Assembly: GCF_927798095.1 (NCBI RefSeq) | Contig: NZ_CAKMMF010000009.1 | Location: 62,001 to 126,000, forward strand | From: Paenibacillus plantiphilus | GTDB lineage: Bacteria; Bacillota; Bacilli; Paenibacillales; Paenibacillaceae | Reading direction: 5' to 3' | DNA length: 64,000 nt | In this document: positions 53,909-62,079 of the stretch, piece by piece | Position numbering within the stretch: position 1 is the first letter of the stretch | Layout: the number at the start of each line of letters is the position of its first letter | Made by a program: the position numbers and the translations under genes | The notes under the pieces: generated by a model | What the model saw: only the letters and a program-made list of their open reading frames with translations | What the model was told of the DNA's origin: nothing | The model's database searches: none

Positions 53909-53949
53909 ATCCCCGCTTGGTCGTGTGACTGGGCGGGGATTTTTTGTTT
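53909..53949 (+). terminator. Strong terminator ending the carrier-protein cluster
   Basis: ATCCCCGC pairs with GCGGGGAT over a 16-nt loop, followed by TTTTTTGTTTTG. It lies 44 nt beyond the oxidoreductase stop. Confidence 0.92.
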
Positions 53950-53971
53950 TGTGTTGCTTTATAATGTACGC

Positions 53972-54304
53972 TTACCTTGTTATCGCATATACGCTTACTA
54001 CAAAGTTGGCTGTTGCGCCATGTGGATTTGCAATATAAAGAGATCTGCTTTCATAAACATCTGTATACTTGCCGTTAACGACGCCAGAAAAAATAGTTGG
54101 ATCGCTGCCGCCGCTTACATCCCGCGCTACAATGAAACTAATCGAATTGGGATCATCACTTCCAAAAGACGTTATTTCCCATTGAAAATTGATTGTGTTG
54201 GCAGGAAGAGTGTCCGTAGAAAAGTTACCGCTGGAACGGCTTGACTGGCCAGCTTGAGGGGTTGGTGAAGAAGTAACGCTGGAAATAAGTATTTTTGATG
54301 ACAT
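53972..54304 (-). CDS. Small beta-rich protein of unknown function
   Basis: 110 residues from the ATG at 54304, which has GAAGGGA 9 nt before it; the ATG at 54322 overlaps that site. The N-terminus is Ser/Thr-rich (SSVTSSPTPQAGQSSRSSG), and the rest alternates as in a beta-sandwich (FVVSVYAITR at the end). No signal peptide or catalytic motif. I do not recognise the family. The 54305-54620 gap holds a TGGTATAAT box and an AAGGAGG site followed by ATG-GTA-TAC-TAA, but no gene. Confidence 0.5.
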   Translation of the reverse strand: MSSKILISSVTSSPTPQAGQSSRSSGNFSTDTLPANTINFQWEITSFGSDDPNSISFIVARDVSGGSDPTIFSGVVNGKYTDVYESRSLYIANPHGATANFVVSVYAITR

Positions 54305-54620
54305 ACAATTACATCCCTTCATTTTTGTGATGACCTACAAAAACATGTATATGGATAAATTTTATATGTATGACGACATTCGATAGCATCCTCTGGTATA
54401 ATTTTCTTATTCTCATAAGGAGGCGATCCGAACCGATGGTATACTAATTCTTTTCAATTCAAAAACAAGCAGGTTTTACACCTCTGTTTTGCATGGAAAC
54501 GGGATTCGTATGCCGATTTTTGGTGACTGACTTATATGGGATTCGGGTACAACTTACAATCAGTGATGAATTCTCGTCCATGTATGGCGGAGTATTTCAT
54601 ACTCATGGAGGGATTATTGA

Positions 54621-55166
54621 ATGGCGGAACTGATCTATCATATTGCAATGACACTGGATGGTTTTATTGCTGACATGGACGGAAAGGCTGATGATTCCAT
54701 TTTTTTGTACGAGGGCGCTCACGTTGCCGACTTTATGACCGAAATTCAGCAATACGATGCGGTTCTAATGGGCGGAAAAACATATGAGTATGGGTATCAA
54801 TTCGGTCTTAAACCAGGTGAGCCGGGCTATAAGGGATTAAAGCATTACGTGTTTTCAAGCACCCTGCAGTTTGAGTCCACCGCTGAAGTCGAGCTTGTTA
54901 GAAGCAACGCGGTAAATTTTATCGGCGACCTCAAAAGAAGAGAAGAAGGCAAGCTATGGCTCTGCGGTGGCTGTCAACTGGCCGGGTCTCTGCTGGAGCA
55001 AAAACTGATTGATCAACTGGTATTGAAAGTGAACCCCGTTATGATCGGTGCAGGGATACCTCTATTCGGCAGCGTTAAACCGCGTCTCCATTTGGATCTT
55101 GTCGGTATGAAAGAGTATGCGAATGGAGTCATTAAAACAGCTTACACTATTAAATATGCTCAATAG
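54621..55166 (+). CDS. Dihydrofolate-reductase-like / RibD C-terminal family protein
   Basis: 181 residues. ELIYHIAMTLDGFIADMDGKAD at the start, VLMGGKTYEYGY and GKLWLCGGCQLAGSLLEQKLIDQLVLKVNPVMIGAGIPLF match the YwjB/YyaP group of RibD C-terminal domain proteins, which bind NADPH. Actual substrate unknown. ATG after GGAGGGATTATTGA. Monocistronic. Confidence 0.9.
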   Translation: MAELIYHIAMTLDGFIADMDGKADDSIFLYEGAHVADFMTEIQQYDAVLMGGKTYEYGYQFGLKPGEPGYKGLKHYVFSSTLQFESTAEVELVRSNAVNFIGDLKRREEGKLWLCGGCQLAGSLLEQKLIDQLVLKVNPVMIGAGIPLFGSVKPRLHLDLVGMKEYANGVIKTAYTIKYAQ

Positions 55167-55400
55167 CACCAAGGGTTTTTGCACCGGTTACCACTATCAT
55201 AATGGTGGAAGTGACGAGAGCTCCGGCAGCTCAGATTCAAGCAACCCAAGCGGATCAGGGGGCAAAGAATCAAGCAAACGTAGTGTGGGATGCATCGCAC
55301 TAAGAGTATACGATTCAAAGCGCGGTAAAAGGCGGTTATATGGATCGTAATGAAAAGTGGTATTACAAAGCCAAGATTTTAAAGTGGCAGTAAAAGTTTG
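55167..55400 (+). pseudogene. Fragmented gene remnant
   Basis: One frame gives GFCTGYHYHNGG followed by a Ser/Gly-rich linker, and another gives QSAVKGGYMDRNEKWYYKAK before a stop. Each looks like protein but they are in different frames and lack starts, consistent with a decayed gene. The family is not identified; YHYH-containing tails occur in secreted nuclease-like proteins. Confidence 0.35.
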
Positions 55401-55440
55401 CATTCGTGCAACTTAACATTTCGATTTATCAAACTACGAA

Positions 55441-55466
55441 GGAAGGCCGCACTCATGCGGCCTTCC
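55441..55466 (-). terminator. Perfect hairpin terminator of the HAD gene
   Basis: GGAAGGCCGCA-CTCA-TGCGGCCTTCC, an 11-bp perfect stem 5 nt beyond the stop of the reverse-strand HAD gene; the tail on that strand is TTCG, so it is only moderately T-rich. Confidence 0.75.
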
Positions 55467-55471
55467 TCCCG

Positions 55472-56137
55472 TTAGTTCAATAAAGGAGCTCTCTCTAAAT
55501 AACTTATGACTTGCTGCAAGCTCATGTCACTCATAGATTCTATTCTTAAATCGTAATGACCAAACTCTATATTTCGAGTTACTTCATTCGGTACGATTAC
55601 ACATTTTATCCCTGCCAATGCTGCTGCTGTTGCACCGTTTGCCGAATCTTCAAATGCAATAGCTTCATTTGCGCTTACATTTAAAGCTTGCAATGCCGTT
55701 AGGTATAACGCAGGGTCTGGCTTTATGTTTGCCACATCATCACGGGTCTTAATAACTTGAAAATAGTCGATAATCTGCAGCTCTTTCAAATAACCTTCCA
55801 CCCATTGTCTTGAAGAACTTGATGCTAACCCAATCTTCAACCCCAATGCTTTCGCAAGAGTTAAATAATCTTTTACCCCATCTCTGATAACAATCGTTTC
55901 CATTTTGGTTTTATGATTTTCATTGGCTAAGCTTTTAATGATTTCCATATTTTCTATTCCGATATTTTCTGCAATAAATTGATTCAGCAGCGTATCATCG
56001 GTTCCAATGCATTTCACAAATACCTCCAAAGGGAATTCTACATCGTTATCCCTAAAGACATCCTCAAAGGCTTGATACCAAGCTGTTTCAGTATCAATAA
56101 TTAATCCGTCAAAATCAAAAATGACCGCTTTTATCAA
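55472..56137 (-). CDS. HAD-family hydrolase (beta-phosphoglucomutase-like)
   Basis: 221 residues. Motif I DFDGLIIDTE (nucleophile Asp8, acid/base Asp10), motif II LASSSS (about 112), motif III Lys in IKPDPALYL, and motif IV FEDSANG. The alpha-helical cap of subfamily IA follows motif I. Resembles YhcW-type phosphatases and beta-phosphoglucomutase. Substrate probably a sugar phosphate, in keeping with the divergent ROK/MFS genes, but this is inference. Confidence 0.9.
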   Translation of the reverse strand: MIKAVIFDFDGLIIDTETAWYQAFEDVFRDNDVEFPLEVFVKCIGTDDTLLNQFIAENIGIENMEIIKSLANENHKTKMETIVIRDGVKDYLTLAKALGLKIGLASSSSRQWVEGYLKELQIIDYFQVIKTRDDVANIKPDPALYLTALQALNVSANEAIAFEDSANGATAAALAGIKCVIVPNEVTRNIEFGHYDLRIESMSDMSLQQVISYLERAPLLN

Positions 56138-56279
56138 ATTATAGCCCCCTAATAGTATGATTTAGATTAGACGCAGTTTCCTACCCAAATGTTTCTTTTA
56201 ATTGAATATGCTGTAGTCTAAGACGGCAAGCCCGAGAAAGCGCTGTTCATTCCTTAAAATTTCTGCTATCATCACTATA

Positions 56280-56303
56280 ACTTATTAAAGTTATTTAATA
56301 AGT
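56280..56303 (+). promoter_or_regulatory. 24-bp perfect palindrome, candidate ROK operator
   Basis: ACTTATTAAA (56280-56289) and TTTAATAAGT (56294-56303) are perfect inverted arms around GTTA, beginning inside a possible TATAAC -10 box (56276-56281) and ending 23 nt before the ROK start codon. The position fits autorepression and possibly control of the divergent HAD gene. Confidence 0.6.
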
Positions 56304-56326
56304 CACAGCATGAGGGGGTGAACCTA

Positions 56327-57379
56327 ATGAATGACTTGCTCTCAGCTCCAAAAGATAGGAAGAAAGCCATTATTGGCGGCATACGTGGGGCTCTTCTGGC
56401 GCTCGGAAGTGCGACGAAAGCTGAATTGAGCAAAAAATTAGGAATCAGCTTTCCGACGATTAGCAAGTTCCTGACCCAAATGGAGCAGGAGGGGGAGCTT
56501 GTTTTTACAGGCATTGATAACTCCAGCGGCGGAAGAAGGGCTAGGAGATACGCTTATAATCCAGAATATATGCTGGGTTTAGCGATATTTTTGGAGAAAT
56601 CCGAAACGAATTACACGATTTTTAATTGTTTGGGGGAAGTGAAGGAACAAGGCAAAGCATCCCCTGTTCCTATCGATGATGTTCAAAGCCTATCGAACCA
56701 GATCGAAGAGATTATCATTCAATATCCGAAAATCAGCGCTATGGCGATTGGTGTGCCTGGATCGGTCAATAATGGCCGGATCATTCATATCCCCGACTAC
56801 GAGCAGTTTCATGATTTTGATCTGAAAGGATACTTTGAAGAGCGATTGTCGATTCCTGTCGTCGTAGAAAATGATATGAATGCTGCCGTTCTGGGATACT
56901 ACAACAACAAGAGCAATATAGACAATCCATCCCTGTTCTACTTGTATTTCGGTCAAAATGGTCCGGGCGCTGGTATTTTGATCAATGGAGAGGTCGTACG
57001 GGGAAGTACGTTTTTCTCGGGCGAGGTTTCATTCGTGCCTCTGTATGATAGCCGGAATTTTCAACAAGCTTTGCATAAAGAAAATGGATCAATTTCATTA
57101 AATCTTCATGTGGATAGAATGGATGTCATTAGCCGGCTGGTCGCCTCATGTACAGCTATTATTAATCCGCATACGATTATTTTTTGCCATGATGAAGTAA
57201 ATCATGACATGTTGAACCAAATCGCAGCAAGAAGCGCTGTCTACATCCCTGCGGAGCATCTGCCAGAACTCACAATGAGCAATTGGAAACAAGACTACTT
57301 GAATGGATTGCAGAATCTCGGGCTTGTCCTGATGATCTCTGCAGCTACCGATAAAATAACTCACACATCAGGAGAATAA
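56327..57379 (+). CDS. ROK-family transcriptional regulator
   Basis: 350 residues from ATG 56327, with GAGGGGG upstream; the GTG at 56318 lies in that site. N-terminal winged HTH (TKAELSKKLGISFPTISKFLTQMEQEGEL), then a ROK fold (AMAIGVPGSVNNGRIIH, VVVENDMNAAVLGYY). The usual ROK zinc-binding Cys cluster and the complete sugar-kinase signature are not visible, as in many regulatory members. Probably controls the MFS gene that follows after 4 bp. Confidence 0.88.
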   Translation: MNDLLSAPKDRKKAIIGGIRGALLALGSATKAELSKKLGISFPTISKFLTQMEQEGELVFTGIDNSSGGRRARRYAYNPEYMLGLAIFLEKSETNYTIFNCLGEVKEQGKASPVPIDDVQSLSNQIEEIIIQYPKISAMAIGVPGSVNNGRIIHIPDYEQFHDFDLKGYFEERLSIPVVVENDMNAAVLGYYNNKSNIDNPSLFYLYFGQNGPGAGILINGEVVRGSTFFSGEVSFVPLYDSRNFQQALHKENGSISLNLHVDRMDVISRLVASCTAIINPHTIIFCHDEVNHDMLNQIAARSAVYIPAEHLPELTMSNWKQDYLNGLQNLGLVLMISAATDKITHTSGE

Positions 57380-57383
57380 CATC

Positions 57384-58598
57384 ATGGCTACTTACTTTTT
57401 GATCATTATTTATTTGGCTTTCATCAGCTTGGGGCTGCCTGATTCCTTACTGGGAGCGGCATGGCCTGTTATGCAATCGGACTATGAAGCGCCGCTTGAG
57501 ACGGCAGGCTTGCTGTTTATGATTATAGCGGCTGGCACGATTGTATCCAGTCTGGCGAGTGGAGCGATACTGAAACGATTCGGAACGGGGAAAGTCACTC
57601 TTGTCAGCTGCATCATGACTGCAGGTGCTTTGCTCGGCTTCTCTTTGTCACCATCACTTGTTTGGCTGATCATTTGTGCCATTCCGCTTGGACTTGGCGG
57701 AGGTTCAGTTGATGCCGGTTTAAATAATTATGTTGCCGCGCATTACAAAGCCCATCACATGAGCTGGCTGCATTGTTTCTGGGGAGTCGGGGCTACCCTT
57801 GGACCCCTTATTATGGGTCAATTCATCACGGGGCAAACCTCTTGGCGAGATGGATACCTTGTTGTAGGCGGTATTCAATTTGCCTTGGTTGTCATCCTTT
57901 TCTTGACTTTGCCTCTATGGGATCGTGTCGCGAGAAGCAGCAAGGGTGCTGCAAATGAAGATCAGGGGAACGCAGAACACTTGATGGCAGTTGAAGCGGA
58001 CAGCTCTGTCAAACCTTTGCAAATAAAGGGCGTTAAGCTAGCCCTGGTATCCTTCTTGCTCTATTGCGGGATCGAAGCAACGGTTGGCCTGTGGGGCAGC
58101 AGCTTTCTTGTAAATGTGAAAGGGATATCCGCAGCTGCAGCCTCACAATTGGTGGCCATCTATTATGCAGGCATTACAATCGGCAGATTCGTCACCGGAT
58201 TTATAACGTTCAAGGTAAGCAATCGGATTCTCATTCGGGGAGGGCAAATCACGGCTTTAGCGGGTGCGGCACTTCTGCTCCTGCCGCTGCCGTCAGGCTT
58301 CTCGTTTGCCGGTTTTATGATCATTGGCTTAGGGTTGGCGCCGATTTATCCGTGCATGCTGCATGAAACGCCGGTGCGCTTCGGGAAGAAGCACGCCCAG
58401 ACCATTATGGGCTATCAAATGGCGGTGGCCTATACCGGCAGTACGTTTATGCCTCCGATTCTCGGATTCCTTGCCGCTTACTCAACAATCGGAATTTTCC
58501 CGTTGTATCTCGTTATCCCGGCTGCTGCTATGCTCTTGTTTTCGGAGAAGTTAAATGTCTTTTTGAAGAAGAATGGCTTGAAGGAAAACTATTCATAA
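57384..58598 (+). CDS. MFS transporter, FHS/sugar type
   Basis: 404 residues, about twelve membrane segments. AFISLGLPDSLLGAAWPVMQSDY and GGGSVDAGLNNYVAAHYKAHHMSWLHCFWGVGATLGPLI are typical of the FucP-like FHS group widespread in Firmicutes. It is 4 nt after the ROK gene and so co-transcribed. Likely a sugar or drug transporter under ROK control. Confidence 0.88.
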   Translation: MATYFLIIIYLAFISLGLPDSLLGAAWPVMQSDYEAPLETAGLLFMIIAAGTIVSSLASGAILKRFGTGKVTLVSCIMTAGALLGFSLSPSLVWLIICAIPLGLGGGSVDAGLNNYVAAHYKAHHMSWLHCFWGVGATLGPLIMGQFITGQTSWRDGYLVVGGIQFALVVILFLTLPLWDRVARSSKGAANEDQGNAEHLMAVEADSSVKPLQIKGVKLALVSFLLYCGIEATVGLWGSSFLVNVKGISAAAASQLVAIYYAGITIGRFVTGFITFKVSNRILIRGGQITALAGAALLLLPLPSGFSFAGFMIIGLGLAPIYPCMLHETPVRFGKKHAQTIMGYQMAVAYTGSTFMPPILGFLAAYSTIGIFPLYLVIPAAAMLLFSEKLNVFLKKNGLKENYS

Positions 58599-58618
58599 GT
58601 AGATAGGAGCTGCTCAGA

Positions 58619-58725
58619 ATGAAAACAGAAAAAGAGAAAATGTTAAATGGCGAGCTAAAGATGTGCCTGATAACGTTGTAGTAGGGGGAAACCCTGCAAA
58701 GGTAATAAAAACAATAGAAGAATAG
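58619..58725 (+). pseudogene. Internally deleted maltose/sugar O-acetyltransferase remnant
   Basis: The 5' part encodes MKTEKEKMLNGEL, the conserved start of Maa-type acetyltransferases, with ATAGGAGC upstream. It is joined about 40 nt later, in another frame, to DVPDNVVVGGNPAKVIKTIEE and a stop, the conserved end. The middle (roughly 150 residues) is gone. The rest of the 58726-58920 gap shows no gene. Confidence 0.75.
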
Positions 58726-58920
58726 GGATTTCTATTGTTGGAGGCCATTCAAGCAGGAATGTCCCATCCTCGCTCCTCAGATTTGTTTTCTAATTTATAG
58801 TATATTGCCGCAACTTTTCTCAATTCCATTCGTCTTAGTGGTAATATTTATTATTCTGTGCAGTAATGGTCGGCTGCCGAGCTGAACCAATTCTTTGAAA
58901 ACTTATGGGAGGCATATCAT

Positions 58921-60300
58921 TTGAATAAGGCTAGTGCATTTCTATTCATTTTCACATTGCTGATTTGCGGTCTTACCGGCTCTGTCGCTGCCGCGGCTTC
59001 GTCCGTAGGCGAAGGGCGGCAGCTGAATGGAATCGTAGACCTTGATTATGCGTACGACGGGAATGGCAGTGGCATTGCTCTCGATAAAAACGGCACTGTC
59101 TGGTACTGGGACGGCAATGAACCTGCCAAGCGCGGTCCAAGCGCTCCGGGGGCCATTAATGTGACTTCTCGGCTGCTGCTGAAGGAAGATGGGACGGTAT
59201 GGGAGTGGAAGGAAGGCACGGCAGACATCATTCAAGTACCGGGGCTTATAAAGATTAAGAAGATTGCCTCCAGCCGGGCTGGCAGCATTGCGCTCGATGG
59301 CAGCGGCAAGCTTTGGGCATGGGGACAGAGCTGCCAGGTGGCCTTTGCGGTGAAATCCAAGCTGAAGCAAGATATTTGTATGGATTATAGGGTCAGAGAT
59401 CCGCTGCTGGATCAGCCTTCTTTTGTTATAGACGGGGTTGTAGATGCGGATATTCATTCGGATCTTGCCATCGTTTATACGGATGGCTTAATCGAGCAGT
59501 TATATTATGGCGACAACGTACACTATGGAGTTCACGTTTACCGACTGCCTGGCCCGCACAAAGCGATGGCGATTTCCGAAGGTGCGATGTTTACGAATCG
59601 AGGAGCTCTGATCGTTCTCGCTACGGACGGTAGTCTTTGGAGGGGCTATGACGGAGGCTTGGAGGCGATTGCCGGCAAAAGCGCATTCAAATCGATAGAT
59701 GCAGGCGTGGATCATCCACATCATTCCTTGGCACTTGATTCGAATGGACAAGTGTGGGGAATTGTTGAAGCGAATACGGTTGTATCGTCCAAGTTGAAGG
59801 GACTTACCGGCATCCATGAAATTGCAGCGCGACCGTTCAACAGCGGATTGGCATTGGATGCGCAAGGACGGGTCTGGTACTGGGGTGGAGCTGATATTGA
59901 TTTCAGTGGGAAGGTTATCCCTTTGAATACTGCACCTAAAGTGCTTCCCGTGCAGCGTGAGCTGACCGTAACTTGGAACGGTACCACGTTGCCTCTCACA
60001 GCCGCGCCGGTTCTACGTGACAACGCAGTGCTTATCCCGATGCGGGAACTGTTCGAAGCTTTCGGCGCAAAGGTCGAATACGACAATGGCCGAATTACGG
60101 CCACTCGGGACGGACGTGTTATTGAGTTGACAGTCTATAGTAAAACAGTGATCGTCGATGGCACAAAAGCACAGATGAGTACCCCGCCGATTTATGTGAA
60201 TGGCAGGACGTACGTGCCGCTGCGCTTTCTCTCACAGTCGCTCGGGGCAGCCGTGCAGTGGAATGCAGCTTTGGGTGATGCTTCAATCGTACTCAACTAG
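58921..60300 (+). CDS. Secreted RCC1-like repeat protein with copper-amine-oxidase-type stalk domain
   Basis: 459 residues from TTG 58921, behind TGGGAGGC. Signal peptide (FLFIFTLLICGLTGSVAAAA). Residues 40-335 hold RCC1-like blades with repeated ALDxxGxVWxWG patterns (GIALDKNGTVWYWDG, SIALDGSGKLWAWGQ, GLALDAQGRVWYWGG), probably a beta-propeller. Residues about 350-459 form the stalk domain (VLIPMRELFEAFGAKVEYD, YVPLRFLSQSLGAAVQWN) common in Paenibacillus secreted proteins and thought to act in envelope association. Monocistronic with a terminator. Confidence 0.88.
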   Translation: MNKASAFLFIFTLLICGLTGSVAAAASSVGEGRQLNGIVDLDYAYDGNGSGIALDKNGTVWYWDGNEPAKRGPSAPGAINVTSRLLLKEDGTVWEWKEGTADIIQVPGLIKIKKIASSRAGSIALDGSGKLWAWGQSCQVAFAVKSKLKQDICMDYRVRDPLLDQPSFVIDGVVDADIHSDLAIVYTDGLIEQLYYGDNVHYGVHVYRLPGPHKAMAISEGAMFTNRGALIVLATDGSLWRGYDGGLEAIAGKSAFKSIDAGVDHPHHSLALDSNGQVWGIVEANTVVSSKLKGLTGIHEIAARPFNSGLALDAQGRVWYWGGADIDFSGKVIPLNTAPKVLPVQRELTVTWNGTTLPLTAAPVLRDNAVLIPMRELFEAFGAKVEYDNGRITATRDGRVIELTVYSKTVIVDGTKAQMSTPPIYVNGRTYVPLRFLSQSLGAAVQWNAALGDASIVLN

Positions 60301-60316
60301 TCAGTGTGAAACATGT

Positions 60317-60367
60317 AAAAGGACGATTCCCAATGTCATATGACTATTCGGAATATCGTCCTTTTTT
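60317..60367 (+). terminator. Terminator after the RCC1/stalk gene
   Basis: AAAAGGACGAT pairs with ATCGTCCTTTT around a foldable 26-nt interior and is followed by TTGTCTTTTTC. Confidence 0.88.
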
Positions 60368-60489
60368 GTCTTTTTCTTGCTTGCATCGCCATTGATACCA
60401 TGCTTCAATACTCGTTATATTTCATTTATTCCGACTGGACAGTATAATTAAATCGCATCTATAGTCTTTTCATGAACCGGGGAGGCGAG

Positions 60490-60659
60490 AGGATGCCTAA
60501 AGTAGGAATGGAACCGAACATGCTGCGGGTTGCATGCATGACATCCACGGCATCGTGAAGATTTTTGACTATGGCAGCATGCTGGGGCATATGAAGGTGG
60601 AGGATTCAAAAAGCGCTGCTTATGGCCTGCCACTGAAAAGCAAGCGGTTGATAAAATGA
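60490..60659 (+). pseudogene. Remnant coding fragments
   Basis: After GGGAGGCGAGAGG an ATG opens MPKVGMEP, which resembles the start of BetI-like TetR regulators, but the frame stops after 21 codons. An overlapping frame (60534-60659) gives HGIVKIFDYGSMLGHMKVED... ending KSKRLIK, protein-like but unrecognised. The mixture suggests a deletion-scarred region. The remainder of the 60301-60715 gap holds only the terminator. Confidence 0.35.
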
Positions 60660-60715
60660 GCATGGCTTAGCATGGGAAATGAGTATCAATTGATTGAGGA
60701 GGAAGGTAGAGTAGA

Positions 60716-61396
60716 GTGAGCCATGCAATAGAACGCCATATTGAGTATCCGATGGTGAGGATTCCAGGTGGTGAAATAGAATTAAGAGACGATCGGATAA
60801 AACATACGTGGAAGGCCGACATTAAACCGTTCCTTCTCGCCCCGTATCCTGTAACGATGGAGCAGTATTGTGCGATCACTAACAAATCGCCTGTGTCTAT
60901 TGACGGAGCGCTAAAGCCGGTTGTAAATATTTCCTGGAATGAGGCCATTGCCGTTTGCAATCTGCTCTCTGAGAATGCAGGGCTGCAGTCGTGTTATTCC
61001 ATAAGTGATGTTAGTGATGCGGTCAGCTGTAATTGGGAAGCGGACGGCTATCGCCTTCCTTCAGAAGCGGAATGGCAGTTTGCATGTAAGGCGGGGACTT
61101 CAGGCTATCGATACGGAGAGCTTGATCAGATTGCCTGGTATAACGAAAATTCTGGCGGCAGCAGCCATGTAGTAGGGGGCAAGGAACCTAATGCATGGGG
61201 GCTGTACGACATGCTGGGCAATGTCTGGGAGTGGTGCTGGGATTTATATGATAAGGAAGTTTACGGCTCTTACCGGATTTTTCGCGGTGGAAGCTGGGCT
61301 GAAGTGGCCAGAGGCTGCGGTGCGACATGCCGGAGACGCAGCCACCCAACCTTTCGCATCGATGACCTTGGATTTCGCCTTGCCCGCTCACGTTAA
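60716..61396 (+). CDS. SUMF1/formylglycine-generating-enzyme-family protein
   Basis: 226 residues, GTG start with GATTGAGGAGGAAGG upstream. Family signatures: VRIPGGEIELRDD, PYPVTMEQYCAIT, VVNISWNEAIAVCNLLSE, YRLPSEAEWQFACKAGT, WGLYDMLGNVWEWCWDLYD and FRGGSW...DLGFRLAR. It is shorter than most members. The C-terminal GCGATCRRRSHP may or may not supply the catalytic Cys pair of true sulfatase-activating enzymes; many relatives have other roles. No sulfatase gene is nearby. Confidence 0.88.
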   Translation: MSHAIERHIEYPMVRIPGGEIELRDDRIKHTWKADIKPFLLAPYPVTMEQYCAITNKSPVSIDGALKPVVNISWNEAIAVCNLLSENAGLQSCYSISDVSDAVSCNWEADGYRLPSEAEWQFACKAGTSGYRYGELDQIAWYNENSGGSSHVVGGKEPNAWGLYDMLGNVWEWCWDLYDKEVYGSYRIFRGGSWAEVARGCGATCRRRSHPTFRIDDLGFRLARSR

Positions 61397-61606
61397 TGAA
61401 GCACAGCTGAGCAACATCACAACAGATGAGCTGAGTATACAGCGTACACTCTGCACCGTGCGAAAAGGCACTGTCATAGCGGCATAAACTTGCGAAAATG
61501 CAGGAAATTTGCTTGAACGAGCACAAGGAGCCCAACGGTTGAAGCGCAATGCGCGTATGAATTCATGTCTACAGAATAGGTTATCGGTTGCGCTTACGAA
61601 TTGAAT

Positions 61607-61653
61607 GCCGCCGTCATGCAACGCCACCGCGCGCGCTGGAACTGCGCGCGGTG
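61607..61653 (+). repeat. Dispersed GC-rich hairpin repeat, copy C
   Basis: Starts GCCGCCGTCATGCAAC and ends GAACTGCGCGCGGTG; matches copies at 10303-10352 and 31996-32040. The flanking 61397-61606 stretch has no supported gene. Confidence 0.65.
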
Positions 61654-61710
61654 CGCAAAGTTAGACCTTCAATCATGAGCGACCATGAACAAGCTCGCCC
61701 GTGTTCATTC

Positions 61711-61850
61711 TATGTGATTTTTCGAACAGAACGGGTTCCACGTTTGCTATATTGCGAATTGTATGTGATTTATCGTATACAATCGCGAATTTAGCTTCTT
61801 GAAGGCCAAATGTATGTGATTATTCATATACAATGGGTCACGCGGGCCTG
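61711..61850 (+). repeat. Diverged 51-bp tandem repeat, about 2.7 copies
   Basis: TATGTGATT recurs at 61711, 61762 and 61813, exactly 51 bp apart. The first 25 bp of each unit are best conserved (TATGTGATTTATCGTATAC, then AATCG); the rest has drifted. Copies 2 and 3 hold a GTATAC/ATATAC core. No coding. Confidence 0.7.
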
Positions 61851-61927
61851 CTTGTCGGTGCCAAACCTTTATTCAGAAGTGGTCAAGGTACTAGTAAACC
61901 TTAAATAAAGCAAATCCGTTACATCGA

Positions 61928-61973
61928 ACAGTTCGGTTATGGTCAGTTATCACCATAATTGATCTGTTTTTTT
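61928..61973 (+). terminator. Terminator-like hairpin before the second ROK gene
   Basis: ACAGTTCGGTTATGGT pairs imperfectly with ACCATAATTGATCTGT and is followed by TTTTTTTATT. It insulates the ROK gene from upstream transcription. Confidence 0.75.
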
Positions 61974-61991
61974 ATTGTTAAATTACCCATC

Positions 61992-62051
61992 TTGACATCG
62001 AACCAAAATTGAACTATAAATAAAGATGCTTTATTAAGAAGCATTATTAAG
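61992..62051 (+). promoter_or_regulatory. Promoter and repeated half-sites of the second ROK gene
   Basis: TTGACA (61992-61997), exactly 17 bp, TATAAA (62015-62020). Two direct repeats TTATTAAG follow at 62031 and 62044, near the expected transcription start. They resemble the TTATTAAA arm of the palindrome at 56280 before the other ROK gene. Confidence 0.65.
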
Positions 62052-62079
62052 TGTTGAGGTTGAAGAGGAAGGAGATAAT

